From CAYPJE01 sp964410945 (GTDB lineage: Bacteria > Fidelibacterota > Marinisomatia > Marinisomatales > TCS56): a stretch of DNA of 19,817 nucleotides. The stretch covers positions 1 to 19,817 of the forward strand of contig CAYPJE010000052.1 in assembly GCA_964410945.1 (NCBI GenBank). The letters are read 5' to 3'. Under the pieces are notes generated by a model. The model saw nothing but the letters and a program-made list of their open reading frames with translations. It did not search any database and was not told the origin of the DNA. The position numbers and the translations under genes were made by a program. Shown one piece after another: positions 7,480-15,315 of the stretch (positions within the stretch are counted from its first letter, which is position 1; each line of letters opens with the position of its first letter).

Positions 7480-8784
7480 TTACAGGTTCAGCAATACTGA
7501 ACCGGGGTTATAAAAGAGTCCGGCCATAGCCGCCGTAAGCAAGGTGGCCAGGGTAGCCGCCAGCAGAGCACGAAAGCCCAACCGTGATAAATCTTTGATG
7601 CGTTCCGGGACCAGGGCGGATATTCCACCGACAAAAATCGCCAGCGATGCCACATGGGCAAAACCAGTCAGGGCATAGGTGGTAATAACCACTGTACGCG
7701 GTTCCAGTACTACCTCACTCTGCAACAGGGTGGCCAGGTTCTGGAAGGCGGCCACTTCGGTAATAATGGCCCGGCTGCCAATAATTTTACTTACTTCTAT
7801 GGCATCATGAGCCGGAATACCCAATAGCAATGTTATTGGATAAAACAGATATCCCAGCAAACCTTTCAAAGTCCAGTCGATTTCCACACCAATCAGGGTG
7901 TTGATCGGTATTCCAATCAGGATCAGGATTTTATCAATCAAAGCCACTAAACCCAGAAAAGCCAATAACAGGGTTACAATGCCTACTATCAGTTTTGCAC
8001 CTTCGGTAGCGTTGGAAATCACTGCGGTGAAAATATTCGCTTCCTTATTGTAGGATGGCTTGATATTCAAACCCAAAGTTTCCGGTGTTTCTGTCTCTGG
8101 GTAGATCAATTTTGACATGATAATTGCCGCCGGGGCATTCATGATTGAGGCAGACACCAGGTGGGCAGCAATGGTAGGAAACTGATCGCGCAACATAAAA
8201 ACATATACTGCCAGCATGGAAGAAGCCACGGTTGCCATCCCGGCAGTAAGAATTGTAGTCAGTTCTGACTTAGTCATCTTGCTCAGATGGGGTCGGATCA
8301 CCAAAGATGATTCAATCCCAACAAAAATATTGGCTGAAGCACTTAATGATTCCGCCCCGCTGATTTTCATCAAACGATTAAACAACCAGGAGAATCCCTG
8401 TATAATCCAGTTCATTACTCCCAGGTAGTAGAGAACACCCATCAGGGCAGCAAAGAACACAATTGTTGGCAATGCCTGGGTTATAAGGATAAAGCCCAGG
8501 GATTGTTCTCCGCCGGGACCGGTTGTTCCAGGCCCCACTGCCAGGGGACCAAACACAAAATATGTACCGGCAAAGGCACTATCCAATACGGCCAGCACAA
8601 GGTCGTTGATCAGCAGAAAGAAGCGTGAACCAATTGGAATCACAAAAACAAAAAGAGCAAAAACCACCTGCAGCCCTAATCCCCAACCAACAACCTTCCA
8701 GTTAATAATCCTACGGTTGGCCGAAAAGCACCACGCAATCACCATTAACATAAAAATACCGACCAGATTTATCAAATACTGCAT
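7480..8784 (-). CDS. CNT-family (NupC-like) nucleoside transporter with altered substrate site
   Basis: The 434-residue membrane protein matches concentrative nucleoside transporters along its length: LPTIVFFAALMGVLYYLGVM, the AESLSASANIFVG helix, IRPHLSKMTKSEL, HLVSASIMNAPAAI and the C-terminal YALTGFAH and LVPERIKDLS region. These cation-coupled permeases import nucleosides across the inner membrane. The ligand-contacting motifs differ from the usual ones. GQTEAP is G156-IESS, one residue shorter. NEF is TEV, keeping the glutamate (E343). GFAN is GFAH (H377), while the serine three residues on is kept (S380). The ATG follows the SAH hydrolase stop by two bases, so the two are translationally coupled. 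The family call is secure, but the substrate may not be an ordinary nucleoside. Confidence 0.9.
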   Translation of the reverse strand: MQYLINLVGIFMLMVIAWCFSANRRIINWKVVGWGLGLQVVFALFVFVIPIGSRFFLLINDLVLAVLDSAFAGTYFVFGPLAVGPGTTGPGGEQSLGFILITQALPTIVFFAALMGVLYYLGVMNWIIQGFSWLFNRLMKISGAESLSASANIFVGIESSLVIRPHLSKMTKSELTTILTAGMATVASSMLAVYVFMLRDQFPTIAAHLVSASIMNAPAAIIMSKLIYPETETPETLGLNIKPSYNKEANIFTAVISNATEGAKLIVGIVTLLLAFLGLVALIDKILILIGIPINTLIGVEIDWTLKGLLGYLFYPITLLLGIPAHDAIEVSKIIGSRAIITEVAAFQNLATLLQSEVVLEPRTVVITTYALTGFAHVASLAIFVGGISALVPERIKDLSRLGFRALLAATLATLLTAAMAGLFYNPGSVLLNL

Positions 8785-8786
8785 AT

Positions 8787-10010
8787 TTAACGAACTCCCC
8801 GGGACTCTTCATCGATACTGAATCCCTCTACAACCATTTTTTCCCTTACCACCAGTTCATCGATTCTCCGGGGAACCTCGTGAACGCCATTCGACAAACC
8901 GGGCGTGCTCAAAACATAGTGCATTGTAGCCAACTGAAGAGAAAAGGACATATCCATAATTTCCACCGGATGGCCCAGACCGCCGGCAATATTGATTATA
9001 TCACCATCAGCCAGCAGATATAGCCGGTTACCCGACGATAGTTTGAATTCATCAACCTTAAAGCGTCGACGACACCTGGTCTTTGCCATTTTTTCCAGTG
9101 CTGGTATATCCAATTCATAACCGAAGTGACCGGCGTTGGCCAGAAAGGCACCGTCCTTCATCAACTCGAAATGCTCCTGGCGGACCACAAGTTCTTCGCC
9201 GGTACAGGTAATAAAATAATCACCCAGCGGGGCGGCTGCCATTATGGGCATTACCTTAAAACCTTCCATCCGTGCTTCCCAGGCTTTCCAGGGATCGATC
9301 TCTGTCACAATAATCTCAGCTCCCAATCCAGCTGCACGTTGGGCAACACCGCGGCCGACCCATCCATATCCAATCACCACCACGGTTTTACCCACCACAT
9401 TTACATTGGTCAGGTTCATTATGGATGACCAGGTTGACTGGCCGGTCCCATGACGGTTATCAAACAGGTATTTGGACTGGGCATCATTGATAGCCAGGGC
9501 CGGGAAGGGCAGTTTACCCTGTTCCTGTTTGATCCGCAAGCGGTTCACACCGGTAGTCGTTTCTTCACAGATACCCATCAGCTCCGCAGAATGATCAGGA
9601 TGTTTGCACAGGTAATCACAGACATCGCCCCCGTCATCTACAATTACGTGCGGTTTGCATTTGGTTATTGCAGCCAGGTAGGAATCGTATTCTTCCGGAG
9701 AGGCATCATGGCGGGCATAGACATGAATGCCTTTCTCAGCCAGGGCGGCACAGACATCATCCTTGGCCGATGTCGGATTACTACTGGTAATCCAGACCTC
9801 GGCTCCCAATTGCTGAACCACTTCAGCCAGATAAGCGGTTTTTGCCTCCAGGTGAATGCAGATCGAAACACGTTTCCCCTGAAAAACACCATCTTTAATA
9901 AATCGTTCTTTGAGCCTGTTTAAAACACCCATCCAACGTCCGGCCCAGATGATCTTCTCATGCCCCGAACCGGCCAGACCTATATCTTCCACCTGATATG
10001 AATTATCCAT
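8787..10010 (-). CDS. ahcY: adenosylhomocysteinase family enzyme, Thermotoga/archaeal type, divergent
   Basis: Known members hydrolyse S-adenosylhomocysteine to adenosine and homocysteine, using bound NAD+. The 407-residue protein has HLEAKT at 53-58, DDGGD at 125-129, EETTTG at 149-154, K180 and D184-N185 before HGTGQST, the NAD motif GYGWVG at 214-219, GHF with H295, and GHP with H347. The HLEAKT and GTGQST forms are those of Thermotoga and archaeal enzymes. Departures from the family are SAKDD instead of STQDD (81-85), GDIIN instead of GRLVN (336-340), and loss of the C-terminal tail just after the IDE motif. The start is the ATG at 10010, with GGAAGG five bases upstream, not the in-frame ATG at 10043. 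It is coupled to the CNT gene. The substrate may be S-adenosyl-, S-inosyl- or another nucleosyl-homocysteine-like compound. Confidence 0.88.
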   Translation of the reverse strand: MDNSYQVEDIGLAGSGHEKIIWAGRWMGVLNRLKERFIKDGVFQGKRVSICIHLEAKTAYLAEVVQQLGAEVWITSSNPTSAKDDVCAALAEKGIHVYARHDASPEEYDSYLAAITKCKPHVIVDDGGDVCDYLCKHPDHSAELMGICEETTTGVNRLRIKQEQGKLPFPALAINDAQSKYLFDNRHGTGQSTWSSIMNLTNVNVVGKTVVVIGYGWVGRGVAQRAAGLGAEIIVTEIDPWKAWEARMEGFKVMPIMAAAPLGDYFITCTGEELVVRQEHFELMKDGAFLANAGHFGYELDIPALEKMAKTRCRRRFKVDEFKLSSGNRLYLLADGDIINIAGGLGHPVEIMDMSFSLQLATMHYVLSTPGLSNGVHEVPRRIDELVVREKMVVEGFSIDEESRGVR

Positions 10011-10051
10011 GAAAACCTTCCAAATTAATGGTCTCAAGCGCACTGCCCCGC

Positions 10052-10081
10052 AGCAGGGGAACCTGGCCTGGTTCCCCTGCT
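10052..10081 (-). promoter_or_regulatory. perfect 12-bp intercistronic hairpin
   Basis: AGCAGGGGAACC and GGTTCCCCTGCT pair perfectly around a six-base loop in the spacer between the beta-propeller and SAH hydrolase genes. No T run follows on either strand, so it is not a classical terminator. On the minus transcript the next bases, CTGCGGGGCAG, could pair with part of its 3' arm, giving an alternative fold. A role in mRNA processing or stability of the upstream part of the operon is likely. Confidence 0.55.
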
Positions 10082-10096
10082 AACTGAAGCAGCAAT

Positions 10097-10110
10097 TATA
10101 ACCGGTTATA
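10097..10110. promoter_or_regulatory. 14-bp perfect palindrome
   Basis: TATAACCGGTTATA is exactly self-complementary and lies 18 bases past the stop of the beta-propeller gene, beside the larger hairpin. It could be a protein-binding site or a small RNA fold. No second copy was noticed in the window. Confidence 0.35.
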
Positions 10111-10127
10111 CCCAGTGTGACAGGGTA

Positions 10128-11147
10128 TTATTCGATCCGCAGCGCCAATGCTGAGGGGCTGTCACCTACATTATAGGTAGCCAGCACGGTTTCAGTGGCA
10201 TCGAGTTTAACTACCTGATTATCATCCCAAACCGAGATAAACACATAGCCTTCGTTATCTACAGCCACACCAGAACCACCGGCACCATGGAAATAATCGT
10301 CGGCCCCATTAACCAGGGTCATGGTTTCCCAGTTATAGGTCAGCAGACCCGATCCCCAGACAGCCAGGTAGGCCATACCATCTGATTCAGAAATGGCAAT
10401 ACTGCCCGGTGAACCACCAGTAATTACTGAATCTACTACTGTGTTCGTAGCCGGATCAATTACGGCAACTTTACCAAAGACCGACCACCAGTCACCGGAA
10501 CAGACTACGTGTACTAAACCATCAGGATCAACAGCAGCAGCCTGGGGATTGGTGAACACGTCAACGGTGGTAACAACGGCACCGGTGGCCCCGTTAATTA
10601 CGGTTACCGTACCCTGTCCATAGCTGTAGGTAGACCCATCGTAGGCCGTATTGGTGGCATAGATTAAACCATCAACCTCACAGATACCGGTCGTTCCAAC
10701 GCCAGCATCGATTTCCGCCGCCACCGTCTTATTACTCAGATTCACTTTCAAGACCTTGTTTGACATTGAGCATGAGACATAGGCCGTATTATCGTCATAG
10801 AAGACCATGTTCATTGGATTATTACCGGTTCCAAGATCAATTGGTGTTTCAGCAGCGAAATTATTATCCGGGTCAAAAATCATAATATTATTTGTCCCTG
10901 AATTCACCACATACACCTTGCCTTCATGGTAAACAACCTGATTTGGCCATTGTCCCAGGGTGGCTACATCATTTGTGACTACATCGGTTTCCAGGTCAAC
11001 CTGGGAAAGACTGACACCAATCGCATTCATTACATACAGCGCCAGGGCAGCTTCAGGTGTTTCCTGGTCATCGGGATCATCTTCGCAGGCAAAGAAGCAA
11101 AAAATTGCCATTGACAGAACCAGTATCCAACTAATTGATTTATGCAT
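10128..11147 (-). CDS. YncE/BtuG-like beta-propeller surface lipoprotein
   Basis: The 339-residue protein has a lipoprotein signal ending in FFAC (C21), followed at once by acidic residues EDDPDD. Acid-rich positions after the cysteine mark surface export in Bacteroidota. The rest is a series of YVTN-like propeller blades of about 40 residues, each with patterns such as GKVYVVNSGTNNIMIFDP, NTAYVSCSMSNKVLKVNL and GYVFISVWDDNQVVKLD, probably seven in all. BtuG of Bacteroides is a surface propeller that binds cobalamin very tightly and sits on BtuB. Lying directly after two TonB receptors, and in an operon with a BtuF-like protein, this gene fits that role. AGGAGG before the ATG is a strong ribosome binding site. 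Ligand identity is inferred; other YncE-like propellers bind other ligands or DNA. Confidence 0.75.
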   Translation of the reverse strand: MHKSISWILVLSMAIFCFFACEDDPDDQETPEAALALYVMNAIGVSLSQVDLETDVVTNDVATLGQWPNQVVYHEGKVYVVNSGTNNIMIFDPDNNFAAETPIDLGTGNNPMNMVFYDDNTAYVSCSMSNKVLKVNLSNKTVAAEIDAGVGTTGICEVDGLIYATNTAYDGSTYSYGQGTVTVINGATGAVVTTVDVFTNPQAAAVDPDGLVHVVCSGDWWSVFGKVAVIDPATNTVVDSVITGGSPGSIAISESDGMAYLAVWGSGLLTYNWETMTLVNGADDYFHGAGGSGVAVDNEGYVFISVWDDNQVVKLDATETVLATYNVGDSPSALALRIE

Positions 11148-11173
11148 ACATCCTCCTAGTTAATTCCTTCCTA

Positions 11174-13387
11174 TTATCGATTAAGATTACAGCCAATCCC
11201 CAGGTTGAATCGAAATTCACGACCCGGGATCGGCTGATATTGAACAAATTCATATAATTCGTCGAAAATGTTTTTGACCTGGAATGAAAGATCCAGATCA
11301 CAATCCTTTATTCTATGTTTCCAGCCCACGGTCAAATCAGTAACCTGATAAGGATCGAGCCAGATAGTATTGGATTGAGAAACATACCGGTAGCTGACAT
11401 ACTGCCAGTTCAGGCTGCCGGTGAAATGCCTCCAATTACCGGATAAATTAGCGTTGACCGTATGCCGCGGGCGGTATACCAGATATTTCCGATACAGTAC
11501 ACGATCATCCTTATCATCATTGCGCGCATCCAGGTAAGTATAACTGACAGAATAGTCCAGCCAGCGCGGGATTGGTTTCAGCTTCAAGGCAGCCTCGATC
11601 CCCTGTATTTTTGCCCGACTGACATTTTCCGGGGTCCATTTCCCACCAGTACCACCCTGCTGCCATACAATCAGGTCAGTAAGCTGCATCCGGAAATAAT
11701 TGATGTCGAGGGCAACTCCATTCAGAACCGGATAGCGCATCCGTACACCGATATCCCAATCGGTACCATGCTCGGCTTTCAGGTCGGGATTCCCAACCGT
11801 AAAAGCATCTTCAGGCCAGTACAGGTCATTGAAACTGGGTGCTTTATAATTATAACTCCAATTGGCTTTAAATGAAGTCCGCCAGGCTGATCCAAGATTT
11901 ACTACGGCACCCAGTTTCTTGGAAAGATGATCTCCAAAGTCAGAGTAGCTGTCAAGACGGATAGCCGGCAACAGTGAAATCGAACTAATCAGTTTATCAT
12001 GGCTGGCCTGATAGACCAGTTCATCCTGGATGAATACGAAACGTTCATTTCTTTCATTAAGGGCATCCGTAGAACCTTCACCGCCACTTCTATTCTGTCG
12101 TACCCCGCTACCATATGTCAGGGTCTGGTTTGCTTTCAGTGTACTGGTAAACTGAACTTCCAGTCCACTGGCGGCAGTTTTATGGGTATCGTCGGCCGCC
12201 GCCACCAGTTCTTCATTAAAATAGGTATTCTCAACCTGATTCCAGAAGCCCTGAAGCTTATAGTTATTGAATAGGTTGATTTTCCCCTGCAGATTCAGAT
12301 TTACACGATTATTGGCATTGGTGGTGCGGGCCGTGGCATATGGCTGAGTGGTTGATCCGGGGCTGCCCTTGTCATTTACGTAAAAATTATAGGAAATATC
12401 AAAAACATGTTCCTGTGGCAGTTCACCAATAGTATACTGGAAATTGGTGAAAACGTCATAGGCCGTGAAATCATTGTTTTCTTTTCTGATCAACCGGTTT
12501 TCGTTGGGATGCTGATACTTGAAATCACCGGCGGTATACAGAGCTTTACAGGACAATGATGTGGCAAATCGTTCACCGGAATACTTAAGATCAGATTTCG
12601 CCGATCCCGAAGAAAATGAGCCCGCCATCAGATTCATTGATCCTCGAACTGCATTCCGTGTTTTCTCCTTCCGGGTAATAATATTAATTACACCACCGAT
12701 GGCATTGGCACCATAGAGAGCTGAAGCACCACCACGGACCACTTCGATTTTTTCCACACCTTCCACCGATATACGACTGAAATCAACATCCCCGGAGGCA
12801 GTATCATTTACCCGCTGACCATCAACCAGGACCAGGACCTGGCTGGAGCTGCTGCCACGCAGCGAGACTGATTTAATTCCCCCAATACCGCCATAATCCT
12901 TTATATTGATTCCCTGAACATTCTGCAGCACTTCGGCCAAGTTCTGCGGTTTCTGCAGGGCGATCGTTTCAGCACCGATTACCGCCACCGATGCGGGAAC
13001 CTCACTGACCAGGTCACTGCCACGGGTAGCCGTTACGGTCACCTCTTCCCTGGCAAAGACCGGATCGCTAACCATTGAGATATCTAGCTCACTGGTTCCA
13101 CCAGCAGTAATTTCCACCGTAAGGTCTTCAACATCCGAGTAACCAATGCGATTAGCGATCACGTGGTAAAACCCGGGTGGTATATTGGGAATCCAGTAAT
13201 AACCGTCCTGGTCGGTTTCCGCTCCGTAATAGGTGTCTTTCAGCATTACGCAGGCCGCTAATAACGGGTGACCGGTTTCCTCGTCAATAATCCTTCCCAC
13301 CAGTTTACCAGATTCCTCCGGTTCGGATGTTGCAACACAGATGCACAGGCCCAGCACGGTAATCAGATATTTGGTTGGACTATTCAC
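11174..13387 (-). CDS. TonB-dependent outer-membrane receptor with carboxypeptidase-regulatory-like domain
   Basis: This 737-residue receptor has a signal peptide (about 1-20), a carboxypeptidase-regulatory-like beta-sandwich (about 28-108), a TonB box EEVTVTATR (114-122), a plug domain (about 125-232) ending in the family motif RGGASALYGANAIGGVINIIT, and a 22-strand barrel to the C-terminus (final residues FRFNLGIGCNLNR). It imports a scarce ligand, energised by TonB. The barrel and plug are BtuB-like, and the gene sits next to a BtuG-like propeller gene. The start is a GTG at 13387 with AGGA four bases upstream; no in-frame ATG is better placed. It lies 19 bases after a paralogous receptor gene. 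Corrinoid is the likeliest ligand from context, but siderophore, heme or nucleoside ligands are not excluded. Confidence 0.9.
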   Translation of the reverse strand: MNSPTKYLITVLGLCICVATSEPEESGKLVGRIIDEETGHPLLAACVMLKDTYYGAETDQDGYYWIPNIPPGFYHVIANRIGYSDVEDLTVEITAGGTSELDISMVSDPVFAREEVTVTATRGSDLVSEVPASVAVIGAETIALQKPQNLAEVLQNVQGINIKDYGGIGGIKSVSLRGSSSSQVLVLVDGQRVNDTASGDVDFSRISVEGVEKIEVVRGGASALYGANAIGGVINIITRKEKTRNAVRGSMNLMAGSFSSGSAKSDLKYSGERFATSLSCKALYTAGDFKYQHPNENRLIRKENNDFTAYDVFTNFQYTIGELPQEHVFDISYNFYVNDKGSPGSTTQPYATARTTNANNRVNLNLQGKINLFNNYKLQGFWNQVENTYFNEELVAAADDTHKTAASGLEVQFTSTLKANQTLTYGSGVRQNRSGGEGSTDALNERNERFVFIQDELVYQASHDKLISSISLLPAIRLDSYSDFGDHLSKKLGAVVNLGSAWRTSFKANWSYNYKAPSFNDLYWPEDAFTVGNPDLKAEHGTDWDIGVRMRYPVLNGVALDINYFRMQLTDLIVWQQGGTGGKWTPENVSRAKIQGIEAALKLKPIPRWLDYSVSYTYLDARNDDKDDRVLYRKYLVYRPRHTVNANLSGNWRHFTGSLNWQYVSYRYVSQSNTIWLDPYQVTDLTVGWKHRIKDCDLDLSFQVKNIFDELYEFVQYQPIPGREFRFNLGIGCNLNR

Positions 13388-13406
13388 GCCTTCCTGCTCA
13401 TATTGC

Positions 13407-15296
13407 CTATATGTTTACACCCATTGATATTTTAACCATTTGTCCTGGTTCAGCAGTTCCTTCAGTCCGCCAGAAATCTTCGTCCGTCAGGTTGGTTAGT
13501 TCCACCGTCAGGTTGCCGGACAGACCAGCAAGATTATAATTATAGGTCACATTAGCATCAATCAATTTATAGGCCGGCAAATATGTTGTGTTAGCCGGCT
13601 TGGTATACCGCAGACCGACCCAGTGATAAATCAGGTTGGCCTCCAGTTTAGCCAGCCGCAGTGTGGTGGTTATATCAAGCTTGTTTTTCGGACGATAAAT
13701 AATATACTTTTTATACACCGTCAGATCATCCTTGGTCATGTTCAGGGCTTCCATATACGTATACTCTACGTTGGCCATTATTTTGTCGTCGAAAGCACTG
13801 AGGTTGACCGAGGTTTCAATACCGCTGGTGGATGTCTCGGAGAGATTGGAGGGAGTCCATAATCCTTCCGGGTGATTCTGGGCCCAGAGAATCAGGTCGG
13901 TCACATCGTTTTTAAAATAATTGACCGAAGTGGACACATTGACCAGATCATGAGGGTAACTGAGATTGAGGCCGACGTCGTAGTTCAGGCCGTATTCGGA
14001 TTTCAGATCAGGGTTACCAATGGCATAGGCATCCCGGGGCCAGTACAAATCGCTGAATGAAGGTGCCCGGTAGGAGCGGGTAATATGAGTTGTTACACCA
14101 GCATTCAGTTTACCGGAATGTCCCGTTGACAAACTCAGTCGCGGACTCAATTCAGAAGCAAAATCCGAGGGCGCATCATAGCGCAAAGCCAGTACTGCCT
14201 CCCAATTGTTTAATAAACCATTCAGCTTACCGTTGGTTGATGCCGTTAAAAAAGCACTATGCGTCAAACGGGTTGTATCGGTGATGTCGGTTGAATTTAT
14301 CTCATCACTTCGGAAGGAATAGCCATATGATAAATTGGTCTTTTCACCCAGCATTCCCGCCTGACTTAAATCAGCACCCTGGGCATAATTCTTATGATCG
14401 CTTTCAATTACTACGATACTGCCAGTGGGATCATCAAACCGTGTCCTAACATTCATATAATAAGTCTGGGCCGTCAGCGAGAAACCGTTGAATAATTCCT
14501 TTTTATCATAATTCAGGTTAAAGGAACTATTATCAAACCGCAGGCGGGCATCATTGGTGGGGCGATAAGACATGCCGGGAGTACCATTATCGGCGGTGTA
14601 GAGTGATGCCGATAGCTGCAGTTTTCCATCCTGACCAACCGAAGTACCTGTTTTTGCAAAGATGCTATGACTGTCCTGATGATTATTCTCATGTGTGAAT
14701 CGTTTTTTATAGTCCTCGTAGGGATAATCTGAATACTCGTAATCACCATCCCAGGAATCCTTGCGGTAGGAAAGCATATAATCAATGGTGTTGATCGTAT
14801 TGGAATGATTTAGAGTATAAATCTGACGATTGTAGGAACCATATGATCCCCTCAGACCCAGGGTCCAGGTCCGGCTATCATCATCCATGTCGGTCTTTGA
14901 TTTGGTTGTGATCCGGATGACACCACCCACCGCATCGGCACCATATTCGGCCGAGCGTCCACCGCGCAATAGTTCGATCATGGCTACCTTTTCGATAGAG
15001 ATGGTGCTCACCTTCACACCCACACTCCCGGGAACATTGAGTTTCTGCCCGTCCATCACTACCACCACCTTGGAAGAACTAACGTCACGGAGGGCAACAT
15101 CACCTTCGGCGTTTATATAGACACCGGTGATAATCTTCAAGGCCTCCCCGACATTCTCACAGTTGTGCTTGATGAAATCCTCTTCGGTTAAAATAACGCG
15201 GGTGGAATTCGACTTCTCCACCTCGGTTGAATCAGTCTGTGCAATAACGATCAACGGTATTAGAAATACCAGAACTAAGCAGATATGTTTTTTCAT
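13407..15296 (-). CDS. TonB-dependent outer-membrane receptor, BtuB-like, without obvious TonB box
   Basis: This 629-residue receptor has a signal peptide ending near IVIAQ (about residue 20), then a plug domain (about 33-135) with VVVVMDGQKLN and RGGRSAEYGADAVGGVIRITT, then the barrel. It has no carboxypeptidase-like domain, and the stretch between signal peptide and plug (about 12 residues, TDSTEVEKSNST) shows no VTVTA-type TonB box. Its barrel clearly resembles that of the downstream receptor: both carry SDLYW or NDLYW followed by GNPDLK, and a KYIIYRP/KYLVYRP motif. The two genes are therefore ancient tandem duplicates. GGAG lies seven bases before the ATG. It follows the ADP-ribosylglycohydrolase gene by 19 bases. 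Its size is close to that of BtuB of proteobacteria. Confidence 0.88.
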   Translation of the reverse strand: MKKHICLVLVFLIPLIVIAQTDSTEVEKSNSTRVILTEEDFIKHNCENVGEALKIITGVYINAEGDVALRDVSSSKVVVVMDGQKLNVPGSVGVKVSTISIEKVAMIELLRGGRSAEYGADAVGGVIRITTKSKTDMDDDSRTWTLGLRGSYGSYNRQIYTLNHSNTINTIDYMLSYRKDSWDGDYEYSDYPYEDYKKRFTHENNHQDSHSIFAKTGTSVGQDGKLQLSASLYTADNGTPGMSYRPTNDARLRFDNSSFNLNYDKKELFNGFSLTAQTYYMNVRTRFDDPTGSIVVIESDHKNYAQGADLSQAGMLGEKTNLSYGYSFRSDEINSTDITDTTRLTHSAFLTASTNGKLNGLLNNWEAVLALRYDAPSDFASELSPRLSLSTGHSGKLNAGVTTHITRSYRAPSFSDLYWPRDAYAIGNPDLKSEYGLNYDVGLNLSYPHDLVNVSTSVNYFKNDVTDLILWAQNHPEGLWTPSNLSETSTSGIETSVNLSAFDDKIMANVEYTYMEALNMTKDDLTVYKKYIIYRPKNKLDITTTLRLAKLEANLIYHWVGLRYTKPANTTYLPAYKLIDANVTYNYNLAGLSGNLTVELTNLTDEDFWRTEGTAEPGQMVKISMGVNI

Positions 15297-15315
15297 TTTC
15301 TGTCTCCAGCAGGAA

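Noticed and set aside
10011..10043. Longer start of the SAH hydrolase gene at 10043
   Set aside because: The extra eleven residues resemble nothing in the family, and GGAAGG lies just before the ATG at 10010.
10011..10127. SAH riboswitch before the SAH hydrolase gene
   Set aside because: The spacer has strong hairpins but not the conserved GAGGAGCGCUGC-type core of SAH riboswitches.
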